A stretch of DNA of 64,000 nt from Actinomycetospora sp. NBRC 106375 (GCF_030269665.1 NZ_BSTS01000002.1:62001-126000), one strand, 5' to 3'; shown: positions 44,671 to 54,123, counted from the first letter of the stretch. A program made the numbers and translations. Notes: generated from the letters alone by a model not told the origin.

Positions 44671-47600
44671 GGCTCGTCGGCGCCCGCGGGATCGGCACGG
44701 GCCGGGGCGGTGATCGGCGGGTCCGGGGCCCGCCACCCGACCTGCACGAGGCGCTCCCCGTGGCGCCGGCCGACGAGCCAGCCACGCCCGGGCGGCTGCG
44801 GACCGGGCCGCACGGTGCCCAGCAGCACGCCCTCGTCGCGGCTGCCGCTCATGACGATCCCCGGCGAGCTCAGCTCGCGCAGCCGGGCCAGCACCGGCTC
44901 GAACATCGCCCGGGAGGCCCCGCCCGTGCGCCGGGCGACGACCAGGTGCAGGCCGACGTCGCGGGCCTGCGGGAGGAGGTCGAGCAGCACCGCCAGCGGG
45001 TTGGTGCCCGCCCCGGCGACGAGGTCGTAGTCGTCGACGAGGACGAAGACGTCGGGTCCCGTCCACCACGACCGGGCGCGCAGCTGTTCCGGGGTGACGT
45101 CCGGGCCGGGCAGCCGGCGCTGCAGCGACTCGACGAGCTCGCCGAGCGCCCGGGCCAGCGCGGGTGCCGAGGACGTGTAGGAGATGAGGTGCTCGCTCGC
45201 GACGGCCCCGAGCAGGGAGCGCCGGTAGTCGACGATCACGAGCCGCGCCTGCTCGGGCCGGTACCGGGCGACGATCTGGTGGGCGAGGCCCCGCAGCAGC
45301 GCGGTCTTGCCCGACTCGGCGTCGGCGTAGCAGACGAAGTGCGGGTCGGCGGCCACGTCGAGCAGCACGGGCGCGAGCCGGTCCTCCGAGAGCCCCAGCG
45401 GCAGCAGGTGCGGCGGGCCGTCCTCGGGGCCGGGCAGCGACTCCACCCCGACCCGTTCGGGCAGCAGCCGCACCCGGGGCGCGCCGGTGCCGCCCCACGC
45501 GGCGGCGACGCGCGCGACGAGCTCGCCGGTGGCGCGGCCGAGGTCGGCGGTGTCGGCGACCCCGTCGAGGCGCGGGAGCGCGGTGAGCACGTGCAGCTTC
45601 TCCGGGGAGAGCCCGCGGCCCGGGCGGCCGGCCGGCACGAGGGCGGCGACGCGGCGATCGACCTCGGACTCCGACGGGTCGCCGAGGCGCAGCTCGAACC
45701 GGGTGCCGAGGAGGTCCTTGAGCGCCGGCCGCAGCTCGGCCCAGCGGCTGGCCGCGATGACGACGTGCACGCCGTACGACAGGCCGCCGGTCGCCAGGGA
45801 GATCACCGACTGCTCGAGCTGCTCGTGCTCGGTGCGGAACGCGTGCCAGCCGTCGACGACGAGGAAGACGTCGCCGAGCATGTCGCTGCCGCCGGTGCCG
45901 GGCGCCAGCTCGCCGCGGCGGCGCCGGGCCCGCAGCTCGGCCATCGACTCCACCCCGGCCTCGCGGAACCACCGCTCGCGGCCCGCGAGCAGGCCCGCGA
46001 CCTCGGCGACGGTGCGGCGCACCAGGTCCGGCTCGCCCCGGCCCGCCACGGCGCCGACGTGCGGCAGACCGGCGAGCCCCGCGAGCGTGCCGCCGCCGAG
46101 GTCGACCGCGTAGAACTGCACCTCGGCGGGGGTGTGGGTCAGCGCCGCCGACGCGACCAGCGTGCGCAGCAGCGTCGACTTGCCCGACTGCGGGCCGCCC
46201 GCCACCACGACGTGCCCCGCGGCGCCCGCGAGCTCGGCCCACAGCACGTCGCGGCGCTGGTCGTAGGGGCGGTCGACGATCCCCACCGGCACCGCGAGCT
46301 CCCCGTTGGCCGGGAAGCCCGCGGCGGTGAGGCCGCGGTCGGCGGTCGCGGACAGCGGCGGCAGCAGCGCGTCCAGCGTCGCCGGATCGGCCAGCGGCGG
46401 CAGCCACACCTCGTGCGCAGGCGGGCCCTGCCCGCGCAGCCGTTCGACGACGACGTCGAGCACCGAGGGCGTGCCCCCGGCGCCGCGCGGCACCGACGGG
46501 CCGTGGGGACCGATCACGGCCGGCGGACCGGGCCGACCGTCCCCGTCGGGCGCGGCGTCGAGCACCGTCGGCGCCGCCGGCTCCACCCAGTGCGCGGTGA
46601 ACGGTCGCGGGCGCATCTCGCGCGGCAGCGGCGAGGGGTCGGGCGCGACCCGCTCCGCGGCCCGGTACGGCGCGGACACGTAGCCGGCCTTGAACCGCGT
46701 CATCGTCGACGACTCGATCTTGAGGTACCCGGAGCCCGGGACCGGCGGCAGCTCCGCGGCGTCGGGCACGCCGAGGACCGCGCGGGAGTCGGCCGCCGAG
46801 AACGTCTTGAGCCCGATCCGGTAGGACAGGTGCGAGTCGAGCCCGCGCAGGCGGCCCTCCTCGAGGCGCTGCGAGGCCAGCAGCAGGTGCATCTGCAGCG
46901 ACCGGCCGAGCCGCCCGATCGCCACGAACAGCTCGGCGAAGTCGGGCTTCTGGCTCAGCAGCTCGGAGAACTCGTCGACGACGACGAACAGCGTCGGCAG
47001 CGGCTCGAGCGCCGCCCCGTTCGCGCGGCGACGCTCGTACTCGGTGACGTTCGCGAGGTTGCCGGCCGCGCGGAGCTTCTCCTGGCGGCGCTGCATCTCC
47101 CCGGCCAGCGCGTCCTGCATCCGGTCGACGAGGCCCAGGTCGTCGGCGAGGTTGGTGATCACCGCCGCGACGTGCGGGGCCTCGGCGAGGCCCGCGAACG
47201 TCGCGCCGCCCTTGAAGTCGACGAGCACGAGGTTGAGCGCCTCGGACGAGTGCGTCGTGATCAGCCCGAGGACCAGGGTTCGCAAGAGCTCCGACTTGCC
47301 CGACCCGGTCGCGCCGACGCAGAGCCCGTGCGGGCCCATGCCCTCCTGCGCGGCCTCCTTGATGTCGAGCTCCACCGGCTCGCCGTCGGCCGACACCGCG
47401 AACGGCACGCGCAGGCGGTCGTGCACCGGGCGCGGCCGCCACGCGGCGGCGACGTCGAAGGTGTCCGGCTCGCCGTCGACCCCGAGCAGCTCGAGGATCC
47501 CGGGGCTGGTCAGCAGCGGCTCGTCGTCGCCGGCGGCGACGGCCGGGGTGCGGCACGGCGCGAGGCGGCGCGCGAGCGCCTCGGCCTCCGCCGCGCCGAG

Positions 47601-48824
47601 GGTGTCGGGACGCCCGAACCACTCCACGCCCTGCCGGCCGACCGCCCCGATCCGGCCCCCGGCGCCGTCCCCGCCCTCGCCCGGCTCGAGCACGAGCCCC
47701 AGCCCGCGCCGGGAGGTCAGCGTGCCGAGGGCGTCGGAGAGGTCGACGACGGTGACGCCCGCGAGGCCCTCGGCGAGCACGATCTGCTCGTCGAGCGTGA
47801 CCTCGGCGTCCTCGAGCACGACCATGACGTGCCGGGTGTCGGCGGCGGGCGCCGCACCGCGCGTGAACCGGCCGCGTCCCGCGAGCTCCGGGGCGAGCCA
47901 CGACTCGACCGCGGCCAGCGAGGACGCCACCATCCGGACCGGCCCCGCGCCGTCGGACAGCCGGGGGTGCGCCAGGTGCGGCAGCCACTTGACCCACTCC
48001 CACGCCGCCCGGGCGGGCCCGGTCGCGGCGACCGCGACCACGAGGTCGTCCGGGCTGTGGAACGTCACGAGCTGCGCGACGAGCGCGCGGACGAGCCCGC
48101 GTCGCGCCGCGGTGTCGGCGCCGGTGACGCCGACGGACGCGAAGGCGCGCAGGGAGACCGCCGTCGGCAGGTCCGGGACGATCGAGTGGGTGCGCACGAA
48201 CCGGCGCAGGGCGACGGTCGCGACGGGCTCGAGGTCGTCGACGGGGCCGGTCTGCGGCGGGACGAGGCCGGTGGCGAGGCGCTGCGAGCCGCGCCCCACG
48301 CGCACGTGGGCGAAGTCCGCGTCGGCGGGCCGGCGCTCCCACATCCGCGGGCCGCGGGCGAGGCCGACGAGCGCCGACGGGTCGGGGTGGCTCCACTCGA
48401 GGGCGCGACGCTGGTCGGCGGCGGTGTCGCGGGCCCGCCGCCGCATCTGCGCGAGGTAGCGCAGGTAGTCCTTGCGGTCCTCGTCGGCCTCCGCGCGCCG
48501 CTGCCCGCCGCCGCGCGTCGCCCCGCCCGCGACCATGCCGAGCGTGGAGAGCGCGAACATCCCGCCGAACAGCCACGACGTCGGGTTGTCGACGCCGATG
48601 ACCACGATGAAGCCAAGGGAGCCCACCACCATGAGCAGCGGCAACAGCCGCAGCAGGGGCGACGTCGGCACGGCGCGGGGGATCTCGGGCGGGGCCTCGA
48701 GGTGGATCTCCCCGGACGGCACCTCGGGGGGAGCCAGGCGCGCGGCGCGCCGGAAGACCCGAGTGCCCACCGGTCGTCCCCCAATCCTGGCGATCACCCC
48801 ACTCGGCCCCGACCGTCCGGCCAT
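44667..48824 (-). CDS. eccC: type VII secretion FtsK/SpoIIIE ATPase EccC (fused EccCa-EccCb, ESX-4 type)
   Basis: The 1385-residue motor of the ESX machine has two N-terminal transmembrane helices (LLRLLPLLMVVGSLGFIVVIGVDN, WLFGGMFALSTLGMVAGG), a DUF domain, then three FtsK-type ATPase domains. Domain 1 has Walker A VGATGSGKSELLR and Walker B TLFVVVDEFSELL. Domain 2 has AGGPQSGKSTLLR with DVFLVVDGWHAF, and domain 3 has YADAESGKTALLRGL with DVFVLVDDYDLV. ATG 48824 is the longest start; GTG 48770 (VGTRVFRRAARLAPPE), 5 nt after GGGGGA, fits the family N-terminus better. It diverges from eccD. EccC recognises the export signal of WXG100 dimers and drives secretion across the inner membrane. Confidence 0.95.
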   Translation of the reverse strand: MAGRSGPSGVIARIGGRPVGTRVFRRAARLAPPEVPSGEIHLEAPPEIPRAVPTSPLLRLLPLLMVVGSLGFIVVIGVDNPTSWLFGGMFALSTLGMVAGGATRGGGQRRAEADEDRKDYLRYLAQMRRRARDTAADQRRALEWSHPDPSALVGLARGPRMWERRPADADFAHVRVGRGSQRLATGLVPPQTGPVDDLEPVATVALRRFVRTHSIVPDLPTAVSLRAFASVGVTGADTAARRGLVRALVAQLVTFHSPDDLVVAVAATGPARAAWEWVKWLPHLAHPRLSDGAGPVRMVASSLAAVESWLAPELAGRGRFTRGAAPAADTRHVMVVLEDAEVTLDEQIVLAEGLAGVTVVDLSDALGTLTSRRGLGLVLEPGEGGDGAGGRIGAVGRQGVEWFGRPDTLGAAEAEALARRLAPCRTPAVAAGDDEPLLTSPGILELLGVDGEPDTFDVAAAWRPRPVHDRLRVPFAVSADGEPVELDIKEAAQEGMGPHGLCVGATGSGKSELLRTLVLGLITTHSSEALNLVLVDFKGGATFAGLAEAPHVAAVITNLADDLGLVDRMQDALAGEMQRRQEKLRAAGNLANVTEYERRRANGAALEPLPTLFVVVDEFSELLSQKPDFAELFVAIGRLGRSLQMHLLLASQRLEEGRLRGLDSHLSYRIGLKTFSAADSRAVLGVPDAAELPPVPGSGYLKIESSTMTRFKAGYVSAPYRAAERVAPDPSPLPREMRPRPFTAHWVEPAAPTVLDAAPDGDGRPGPPAVIGPHGPSVPRGAGGTPSVLDVVVERLRGQGPPAHEVWLPPLADPATLDALLPPLSATADRGLTAAGFPANGELAVPVGIVDRPYDQRRDVLWAELAGAAGHVVVAGGPQSGKSTLLRTLVASAALTHTPAEVQFYAVDLGGGTLAGLAGLPHVGAVAGRGEPDLVRRTVAEVAGLLAGRERWFREAGVESMAELRARRRRGELAPGTGGSDMLGDVFLVVDGWHAFRTEHEQLEQSVISLATGGLSYGVHVVIAASRWAELRPALKDLLGTRFELRLGDPSESEVDRRVAALVPAGRPGRGLSPEKLHVLTALPRLDGVADTADLGRATGELVARVAAAWGGTGAPRVRLLPERVGVESLPGPEDGPPHLLPLGLSEDRLAPVLLDVAADPHFVCYADAESGKTALLRGLAHQIVARYRPEQARLVIVDYRRSLLGAVASEHLISYTSSAPALARALGELVESLQRRLPGPDVTPEQLRARSWWTGPDVFVLVDDYDLVAGAGTNPLAVLLDLLPQARDVGLHLVVARRTGGASRAMFEPVLARLRELSSPGIVMSGSRDEGVLLGTVRPGPQPPGRGWLVGRRHGERLVQVGWRAPDPPITAPARADPAGADEP

Positions 48825-48922
48825 ACTAAGGAGCCACGGCGCCCGCCGGGTCCGTCTCGGACGAACAGCCCAGAGGTGCCCGACGGAGATCCGGTGAGCA
48901 CGCCCGTCACGGGGAGGAGCGC

Positions 48923-50479
48923 ATGACAGGCACCGCCCGGTCCGACCGCGGCGCGGCGCCGCCCGGGGCCACCGGGAGCCGGCCCGCGCTCGCCGAGGGC
49001 GACGGCGCCCCGCCGGCCCTCCCGGCGGGGACGGGCGCGCCGGTCGCCGCCGCGAGCCGCGTGTCGGTCCTCGCCCCCCGCACGCGGGTCGACGTCGCCC
49101 TGCCTCCCGACGTCCCGCTCGCCGACCTGCTGCCGGTCCTGCTCGACATGACCGGCGAGTCGGCGTCCGGCGGTCGCGGGGCGGGCGGGGGCTGGACGCT
49201 CGCGCCGCTGGGCCAGGGCACGGTCGACCCCGCGCGCACCCTCGCCTCGCTCGGCGTCCTCGACGGCGACCAGCTCGTGCTGCGGCGCCGCGCCGACGCC
49301 GCGCCGCCGCCGCTCTTCGACGACGTCGTCGACGCCGTGGCCGAGGCGACCCCCGCGAGCTACCGGGCGTGGGGTCCGGGCCTCGCGCGGGTGCTCGGGC
49401 TCGCGGGGCTCGCGCTCGGCCTCGCCGGCGCGGCGCTGGCGCTCGTCGTGGCGGGCCGCGGACCGGGCACCGCCGGCGGCCTCGGGACCGCCGCCGTCGC
49501 CGGGGTCGCCGCCCTCGCCGCGCTCGCGGTGGCCGCGGCCGGGACGCGGGTGGCCGACCAGGCGGGGGCGGGGTCGATCCTGGCCCTGGGCGCCGTCGCC
49601 CTGGCGGGCGTCGCCGGGGTGGCGGCCGTGCCGTGGGGGCCCGGCGGGGCGGCCACGTCGCTGATGGCCACCGCCGGCGCGCCGCAGCTCCTGCTCGGGG
49701 CCGCGCTCGCCGCCGCCGTGGCCGTGGCCGGACTGCTCGCCCTGGGCTCCGCGGGGCGCGCCGGCGTCGCCGCGCTGCTCGGCGTCCTGACCGCCGCGGT
49801 GCTCGTCGCCGTCGCCACGGGGGTCGCCACGGTCCTCGACGCGGGCGACGCCGCGGGCGTCGCCGCCGGGGCCGGGGCGCTGGCCCTCGTCGCGGCCGCG
49901 CTGCTGCCCCGTACCGGCATCGCCCTCGCGCGGCTGCCCCTGCCGCGGGTGCCCGGGTCGGCCGACGAGCTCGCCGACGACCCCGGGGTCGCCGAGCACG
50001 CGGACGTCGAGCGTCGCGCCGACCGCGCCCACGCCGCGCTGTCGGGGCTGGTCCTCGGGTGCGGCGCGGTCACGGCGGGCGCGGTCACCGTGCTCGCCCT
50101 CGCCCCGGTCGGTGGGTGGCGCGGCGTCGCCGGCTGGGTGCTCGCCGCGCTGCTCACCGCCCTGATCGCCCTGCGCTCGCGCACCTACGCCAATGGCGTG
50201 CAGGCGGTCGCGCTGCTCGTGTGCGCGCTGCTCGCCGGGGCGGGCCTGCTCGTCGGCTGGCTGCTGGCGGCGCCGCCGCTCGTCGCGATGCTCGCGGTCC
50301 CCGCCGTGGCGCTCGCGGGCGGGGCGTCCGCGCTGCTGCTCGGCGTCGTCGTCCCCCACCGGCGCTTCTCGCCGGTCGTGCGACGGGCCGTCGACGTCGT
50401 CGAGGCGGTCGGCATCGCCGCGGCGCTGCCGGTCGCGCTCGGGGTGATGGACCTCTACACGGCGATGCGGCTGCTGTGA
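48923..50479 (+). CDS. eccD: type VII secretion integral membrane protein EccD
   Basis: The 518-residue protein has an N-terminal ubiquitin-like domain (SRVSVLAPRTRVDVALPPDVPLADLLPVLLDM to LDGDQLVLRRR) followed by about 11 transmembrane helices, the EccD layout. ATG 48923 follows GGGGAGGAGCGC. Its stop overlaps the mycP start (GTGA), so eccD-mycP-eccE and the next gene form one coupled operon. EccD forms the dimeric membrane channel scaffold of the ESX inner-membrane complex. Confidence 0.94.
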   Translation: MTGTARSDRGAAPPGATGSRPALAEGDGAPPALPAGTGAPVAAASRVSVLAPRTRVDVALPPDVPLADLLPVLLDMTGESASGGRGAGGGWTLAPLGQGTVDPARTLASLGVLDGDQLVLRRRADAAPPPLFDDVVDAVAEATPASYRAWGPGLARVLGLAGLALGLAGAALALVVAGRGPGTAGGLGTAAVAGVAALAALAVAAAGTRVADQAGAGSILALGAVALAGVAGVAAVPWGPGGAATSLMATAGAPQLLLGAALAAAVAVAGLLALGSAGRAGVAALLGVLTAAVLVAVATGVATVLDAGDAAGVAAGAGALALVAAALLPRTGIALARLPLPRVPGSADELADDPGVAEHADVERRADRAHAALSGLVLGCGAVTAGAVTVLALAPVGGWRGVAGWVLAALLTALIALRSRTYANGVQAVALLVCALLAGAGLLVGWLLAAPPLVAMLAVPAVALAGGASALLLGVVVPHRRFSPVVRRAVDVVEAVGIAAALPVALGVMDLYTAMRLL

Positions 50480-51813
50480 CGCGCACCGGGGGCGCGCTCG
50501 CCCTGGCCGCGCTGGCCGTGCTCGCGGTCCTGCTCGGCACGGCGCCGGCGGGTGCCGCGCCCGGATCGGCCCCGGCCCCGCCTGCGCCGGACGCGGCGGC
50601 GCTCGCCGCCCTCGACACCAGGCCGGACGCGGTGCCCGGAGCACGCGAGACCGCGCCCTGCCCCGGGCCCGTGGCCCCGGCGGGCGTGTCGGGCACCGGG
50701 TTCGGCGACGTCCCGCCCGGTCCGGACCCGGCGGCGGCCTGGACCGGCGGGCGCGGCGAGGGGCAGACGATCGCGGTCGTCGACACCGGCGTGGCGTCCC
50801 ACCCCCGGTTCGGAGGGCGGGTCGCCGACGGCGGCGACTTCGTCGCCGGCGCCGCAGGGACCGACGACTGCGACGGGCACGGCACCGCGGTGGCCGGGCT
50901 GATCGCCGCCGACCCCGCGCCCGGCGATCTCCTCGTCGGGCTCGCGCCGGCCGCCCGCGTCCTGGCGGTGCGCCAGACCAGCGCGTTCTACGGCGCCGAC
51001 GGCCGAACCGGCGTCGGCGACGTCACCACGCTCGCCCGCGCGGTCCGGCACGCCGCCGACACCCCGGGCGTCGGCGTGATCACCCTCGCGCTCGCCGCGT
51101 GCCGCACGCCCGCCCAGGTCGCGGACCCGGCCGCGGCCCCCGCGCTCGGTGCGCTGCGCGCCGCGGTGCGCGACGCCGTCGACCGCGGCGTGGTCGTCGT
51201 GGCCGCCGCGGGCAACACCGGGCCCGGGTGCCCGCCCAACGCCGGGGGCGCGGTGTCGAGCATCCCGGTCCCGGCCTGGTTCTCCGACGACGTGCTGGTG
51301 GTCGGCGCGGTCGGCGACGACGGCGCCGCGGACCCCTCGTCGCTCGCCGGGCCGTGGGTCGACCTCGCCGCCCCCGGCCGGGCACCGACCTCCCTCGCCG
51401 CCCGGGGCGACGGCCTGACCACCGCACTCACCGCCCCGGACGGATCCTCCGGGCCGCTGGTCGGCACGAGCTTCGCCGCCGCGCGCGTCGCCGCGGCCGC
51501 GGCGCTGGTCCGCGCGCAGGACCCCGCCGCCCCGGCGCGGGAGATCGCCGCCGCGCTCGTCCGGTCCGCGGCGCCGACGGCAGGGCTGGCGCCCGGCGTC
51601 CGCGACGACGCCGTCGGCTACGGGGTCCTCGACGCGGCGGCCGCCGTGCGCGGGGGCCCGCCGCGCACGGGTCCCGAGGTCCGCCCGGCGCCGCCGTCCG
51701 CGACCCCGGAAGAGGGCGGGCACCCCGGGGTCGTCGTCGGGCTGGTGGTCCTCGTGCTCATCGTCGGCGCGCTCGTCGCGGCGGTCGTTGTCCGGCGACG
51801 GGGGGCGCGGTGA
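50476..51813 (+). CDS. mycP: mycosin, type VII secretion-associated subtilisin-like serine protease MycP
   Basis: The 445-residue protein has a signal peptide (LALAALAVLAVLLGTAPAGAAPG), a subtilisin-type S8 domain and a C-terminal transmembrane anchor (GVVVGLVVLVLIVGALVAAVVV) ending in a basic tail. Catalytic residues are visible: Asp in IAVVDTGVASHP, His in DCDGHGTAVAGLIAA, Asn in VVAAAGNTGPGC and Ser in LVGTSFAAARVAAAAAL. MycP caps and stabilises the ESX membrane complex in the periplasm in addition to proteolysis. GTG 50476 overlaps the eccD stop. Confidence 0.95.
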   Translation: MTRTGGALALAALAVLAVLLGTAPAGAAPGSAPAPPAPDAAALAALDTRPDAVPGARETAPCPGPVAPAGVSGTGFGDVPPGPDPAAAWTGGRGEGQTIAVVDTGVASHPRFGGRVADGGDFVAGAAGTDDCDGHGTAVAGLIAADPAPGDLLVGLAPAARVLAVRQTSAFYGADGRTGVGDVTTLARAVRHAADTPGVGVITLALAACRTPAQVADPAAAPALGALRAAVRDAVDRGVVVVAAAGNTGPGCPPNAGGAVSSIPVPAWFSDDVLVVGAVGDDGAADPSSLAGPWVDLAAPGRAPTSLAARGDGLTTALTAPDGSSGPLVGTSFAAARVAAAAALVRAQDPAAPAREIAAALVRSAAPTAGLAPGVRDDAVGYGVLDAAAAVRGGPPRTGPEVRPAPPSATPEEGGHPGVVVGLVVLVLIVGALVAAVVVRRRGAR

Positions 51814-53039
51814 GCCTCGTCGTCGCCCGGGGCCGCCCGGAGCCCACCGTGCGGCGGCGGCCGTCCGGGCCGTCGCTCGGGCCGGTGCCGCTGGTCGGCG
51901 TCGTCGTCGTCGAGATCGGCCTCGCCGCGGCGGTGGCGCTCGTGGCCGCGGACCGGCGGCTGCTCCCCCTGGCCGGTGTCGTGCTGTCCGCGGGGATCGT
52001 GGTCGGCCTGCTGCGCGTGCGACGGCGATGGCTGGTGGAGTGGATCGGCCTGGCCCTGCGCTTCCGGCTGCGGGTCCGGGAGCGGGTCGCCGAGCCGCTC
52101 GACGCCGGCACCGACCCCCGGCTGCGCGTCCTGCGCCTGCTCACCGGCGACCTCACCGTCGCCCGGACCCGCGACCACGACGGCCGGGAGGTCGGCCTGC
52201 TCGGGCACGGCGGGGGGTGGAGCGCGGTGCTCGCCCTCGACCCCACCGACCTCGACGGCGGGGCCCGGCTCGTCGCGCCGGACGCGGCGGGGGACGCCAC
52301 GTCCTTCCCCCTCGCCGCGGTGGCCGGGTGCCTGGCCGACCGGGGCGTCGTGCTCGACGCCGTCAGCGCCCTCTGGCACTGCCGCCCGCTCGCGACGGAA
52401 TCCCCGGCCGCGGCGGCCTACCGCGAGGTGCTCGGGCCGCTGCCCCCGCTCGCGCGGCGCGAGGCGTGGCTGGTGGTGCGCCTCGACCCGCAGCGCTGCC
52501 CCGACGCGGTCGCCGAGCGCGGCGGCGGTGTGGTCGGCGCGCACCGGGCGGTCGTCGGCGCCCTCGCCCGCATCTCCCGCGTGCTCGCCGACCACGGGAC
52601 GCCGGTCCGCCCCCTCGGCGCCGACGACGTCCTCGACGCCGCGACCGGGGCGGCCGACTCCGGGGACGAGCTCGCCGAGCGGCTGACGGAGCACTGGCGC
52701 GCCGTGGTCGTCGGCGAGGTCGGGCACGCGAGCTACGCCGTCACCCGCTGGCCGACGGGGATGGCCCCGGACCGGCTCAGCGGGCTGACCGCCACGAGCG
52801 GGCGGTCGTGCACGCTCGCCCTCACCCTCGAGCCCGACCCGCGCGGCGACGGCGACGGGGCGCCGACCGTCGGCCTGCGTGGCACCGCCCGGATCACCGC
52901 CGACACCCCGGAGGCCCTCGACGAGGCGGGTGGCGAACTGGTCGCCCGCGGGCACGCCCTGGGGATCGCCCTCGACCCGCTCGACGGCCGCCACGCCGCC
53001 GGCCTCGCCGCGACGCTGCCCGTGGGGGCCGTGCCGTGA
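51810..53039 (+). CDS. eccE: type VII secretion protein EccE
   Basis: The 409-residue protein starts with two closely spaced transmembrane helices (PLVGVVVVEIGLAAAVALVAADRRLLPLAGVVLSAGIVVGLL) followed by a cytoplasmic domain, the EccE layout, and is coupled to mycP through GTGA. It contains the RREAWLVVRLDPQRCPDAVAERGGG and TALTLEP-like segments expected of the EccE domain. M. tuberculosis ESX-4 lacks eccE, while some ESX-4 loci (for example in M. abscessus) keep it, so this looks like an ancestral-type ESX-4 locus. Confidence 0.87.
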   Translation: MSLVVARGRPEPTVRRRPSGPSLGPVPLVGVVVVEIGLAAAVALVAADRRLLPLAGVVLSAGIVVGLLRVRRRWLVEWIGLALRFRLRVRERVAEPLDAGTDPRLRVLRLLTGDLTVARTRDHDGREVGLLGHGGGWSAVLALDPTDLDGGARLVAPDAAGDATSFPLAAVAGCLADRGVVLDAVSALWHCRPLATESPAAAAYREVLGPLPPLARREAWLVVRLDPQRCPDAVAERGGGVVGAHRAVVGALARISRVLADHGTPVRPLGADDVLDAATGAADSGDELAERLTEHWRAVVVGEVGHASYAVTRWPTGMAPDRLSGLTATSGRSCTLALTLEPDPRGDGDGAPTVGLRGTARITADTPEALDEAGGELVARGHALGIALDPLDGRHAAGLAATLPVGAVP

Positions 53040-53755
53040 GCGCCGGCCGGACCGCCCCCACGCGCGCCGACCTCGAGATCGCGCCGGCCTTCTCGGTGTC
53101 GCCGCCGCTGCTCGACGCCCTCGGCCCACCGGTGCGCTCCGCGGGCGTCGTGCTCGGGGCGGACCCGGACGGCGAGCCGGTCGTCGTGGACCTCCTGCGC
53201 CCCGCGCCGACCCGGGTCGTCCTGCTGGGCGGGCTCTACCTGGCCCGTCAGGTGACCCTGCGGGCGGTCGGCACGGGCGCCCACGCCGTCGTCGTCACCG
53301 GTCGGCCGCCGGTGTGGGACGCGGTCCGGGAGTCCGCCGGGCCCTTCGGGGAGGGCGCCGAGGACGTCGTCCGGATCCTGCGCGAGGCGCCGGGCGACCT
53401 CGCCGTCGGCCACGGGCCGCCCCTGCTCGTGGTCCACGACCGCGGGGCCACCGCGCGGGGGCCCGCCCCGGCGCGCCGCCCGCACCAGACGACGCTCGTG
53501 GTCCTGCCGTCGCTGGTGCCCGCGGTCTCCGACCTCGCCGACGACGCCGACCTCGTGCTCATCCAGCGCCTGCCCCCGCACGAGGCGGAGCTCGCCGGAC
53601 GCCTCTGGCGGCTCACGCCCGCGATGACCGAGACCCTGCGGACCCTGCCCGACCGCGGCGCGGTCCTCCTCGGCCGCAACCTCTGGCGCCGCGTCGACCT
53701 CGTCACCGGCCCCCGCGAGACCGCGATCCTCGGCCCGGTCCGCCGCGGCGACTGA
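53036..53755 (+). CDS. uncharacterised protein coupled to eccE
   Basis: The 239-residue soluble protein begins at GTG 53036, overlapping the eccE stop (GTGA), so it is part of the ESX operon. It opens AGRTAPTRADLEIAPAFSVSPPLLDALGPP and contains hydrophobic beta-strand-like stretches (TRVVLLGGLYLARQVTLRAVGTGAHAVVV, QTTLVVLPSLVPAVSDLADDADLVLIQRLP), suggesting an alpha/beta fold. There are no transmembrane helices and no ATPase motif. It has no family that I recognise. It occupies a place where some ESX loci carry EccB or accessory genes, but it does not look like EccB. Confidence 0.82.
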   Translation: MSAGRTAPTRADLEIAPAFSVSPPLLDALGPPVRSAGVVLGADPDGEPVVVDLLRPAPTRVVLLGGLYLARQVTLRAVGTGAHAVVVTGRPPVWDAVRESAGPFGEGAEDVVRILREAPGDLAVGHGPPLLVVHDRGATARGPAPARRPHQTTLVVLPSLVPAVSDLADDADLVLIQRLPPHEAELAGRLWRLTPAMTETLRTLPDRGAVLLGRNLWRRVDLVTGPRETAILGPVRRGD

Positions 53756-53760
53756 GGCCT

Positions 53761-53766
53761 TACGCT
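53761..53766 (+). promoter_or_regulatory. candidate -10 element for the leaderless Rieske gene
   Basis: TACGCT ends 8 nt before GTG 53775, and no ribosome-binding site intervenes. It starts 5 nt after the stop of the preceding ESX-operon gene. Confidence 0.5.
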
Positions 53767-53774
53767 CCTTGCTC

Positions 53775-54089
53775 GTGGAGGCGACGTTCACGCCGGTCCT
53801 GCCGCTCGCCGAGCTGGGCGACGGGACGATGCGCGCCGTCATGGTCGGGTCGACCCGCGTGCTGCTGGTGCGCACCGGCGACGCGGTCCGCGCCTACGAG
53901 AACCGCTGCCCCCACCGGGCCTGGCCCCTCGAGCGCGGCACCCTCGCCGGCGGCATCCTGACCTGCGCGAACCACCGCTACACCTTCGACGTGACCACCG
54001 GGCGCGGGATCGACCCGGGCGACTGCGACCTCGTCGCCCACCCCTGCCGCGTCGAGGACGGCACCATCGCGGTGGCGCCGCGCGCTTGA
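53775..54089 (+). CDS. Rieske [2Fe-2S] ferredoxin
   Basis: The 104-residue protein has the Rieske ligands Cys45-x-His47 (ENRCPHRAWPL) and Cys64-x2-His67 (LTCANHRYTFD), separated by 16 residues, the pattern of soluble Rieske ferredoxins such as toluene monooxygenase T4moC and biphenyl dioxygenase ferredoxins. It would carry one electron to an oxygenase or other partner. GTG 53775 is preferred over the TTG at 53769 because of the leaderless -10. No oxygenase is adjacent; the VOC protein downstream is the only neighbour on the same strand. Confidence 0.88.
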   Translation: MEATFTPVLPLAELGDGTMRAVMVGSTRVLLVRTGDAVRAYENRCPHRAWPLERGTLAGGILTCANHRYTFDVTTGRGIDPGDCDLVAHPCRVEDGTIAVAPRA

Positions 54090-54109
54090 CCTCGACCTTG
54101 CTCGAGGTC
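54088..54109. terminator. hairpin between the Rieske and VOC genes
   Basis: GACCTCGA (54088-54095) and TCGAGGTC (54102-54109) pair perfectly around CCTTGC. It overlaps the Rieske stop codon and could be a weak terminator or an operator for the VOC gene. Confidence 0.5.
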
Positions 54110-54123
54110 GCACCCTCGTGGGT

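Noticed and set aside
44658-48926. Open frame of 1422 codons on the plus strand opposite eccC
   Set aside because: It lies entirely antisense to EccC, which has clear motifs in three ATPase domains. Its composition (Arg, Val, Glu, His, Gly) is what complementary high-GC codons give, and no family motif is seen.
53036-53755. Calling the last ESX operon gene eccB
   Set aside because: EccB has an N-terminal transmembrane helix and a large periplasmic domain; this protein has neither and is too short.
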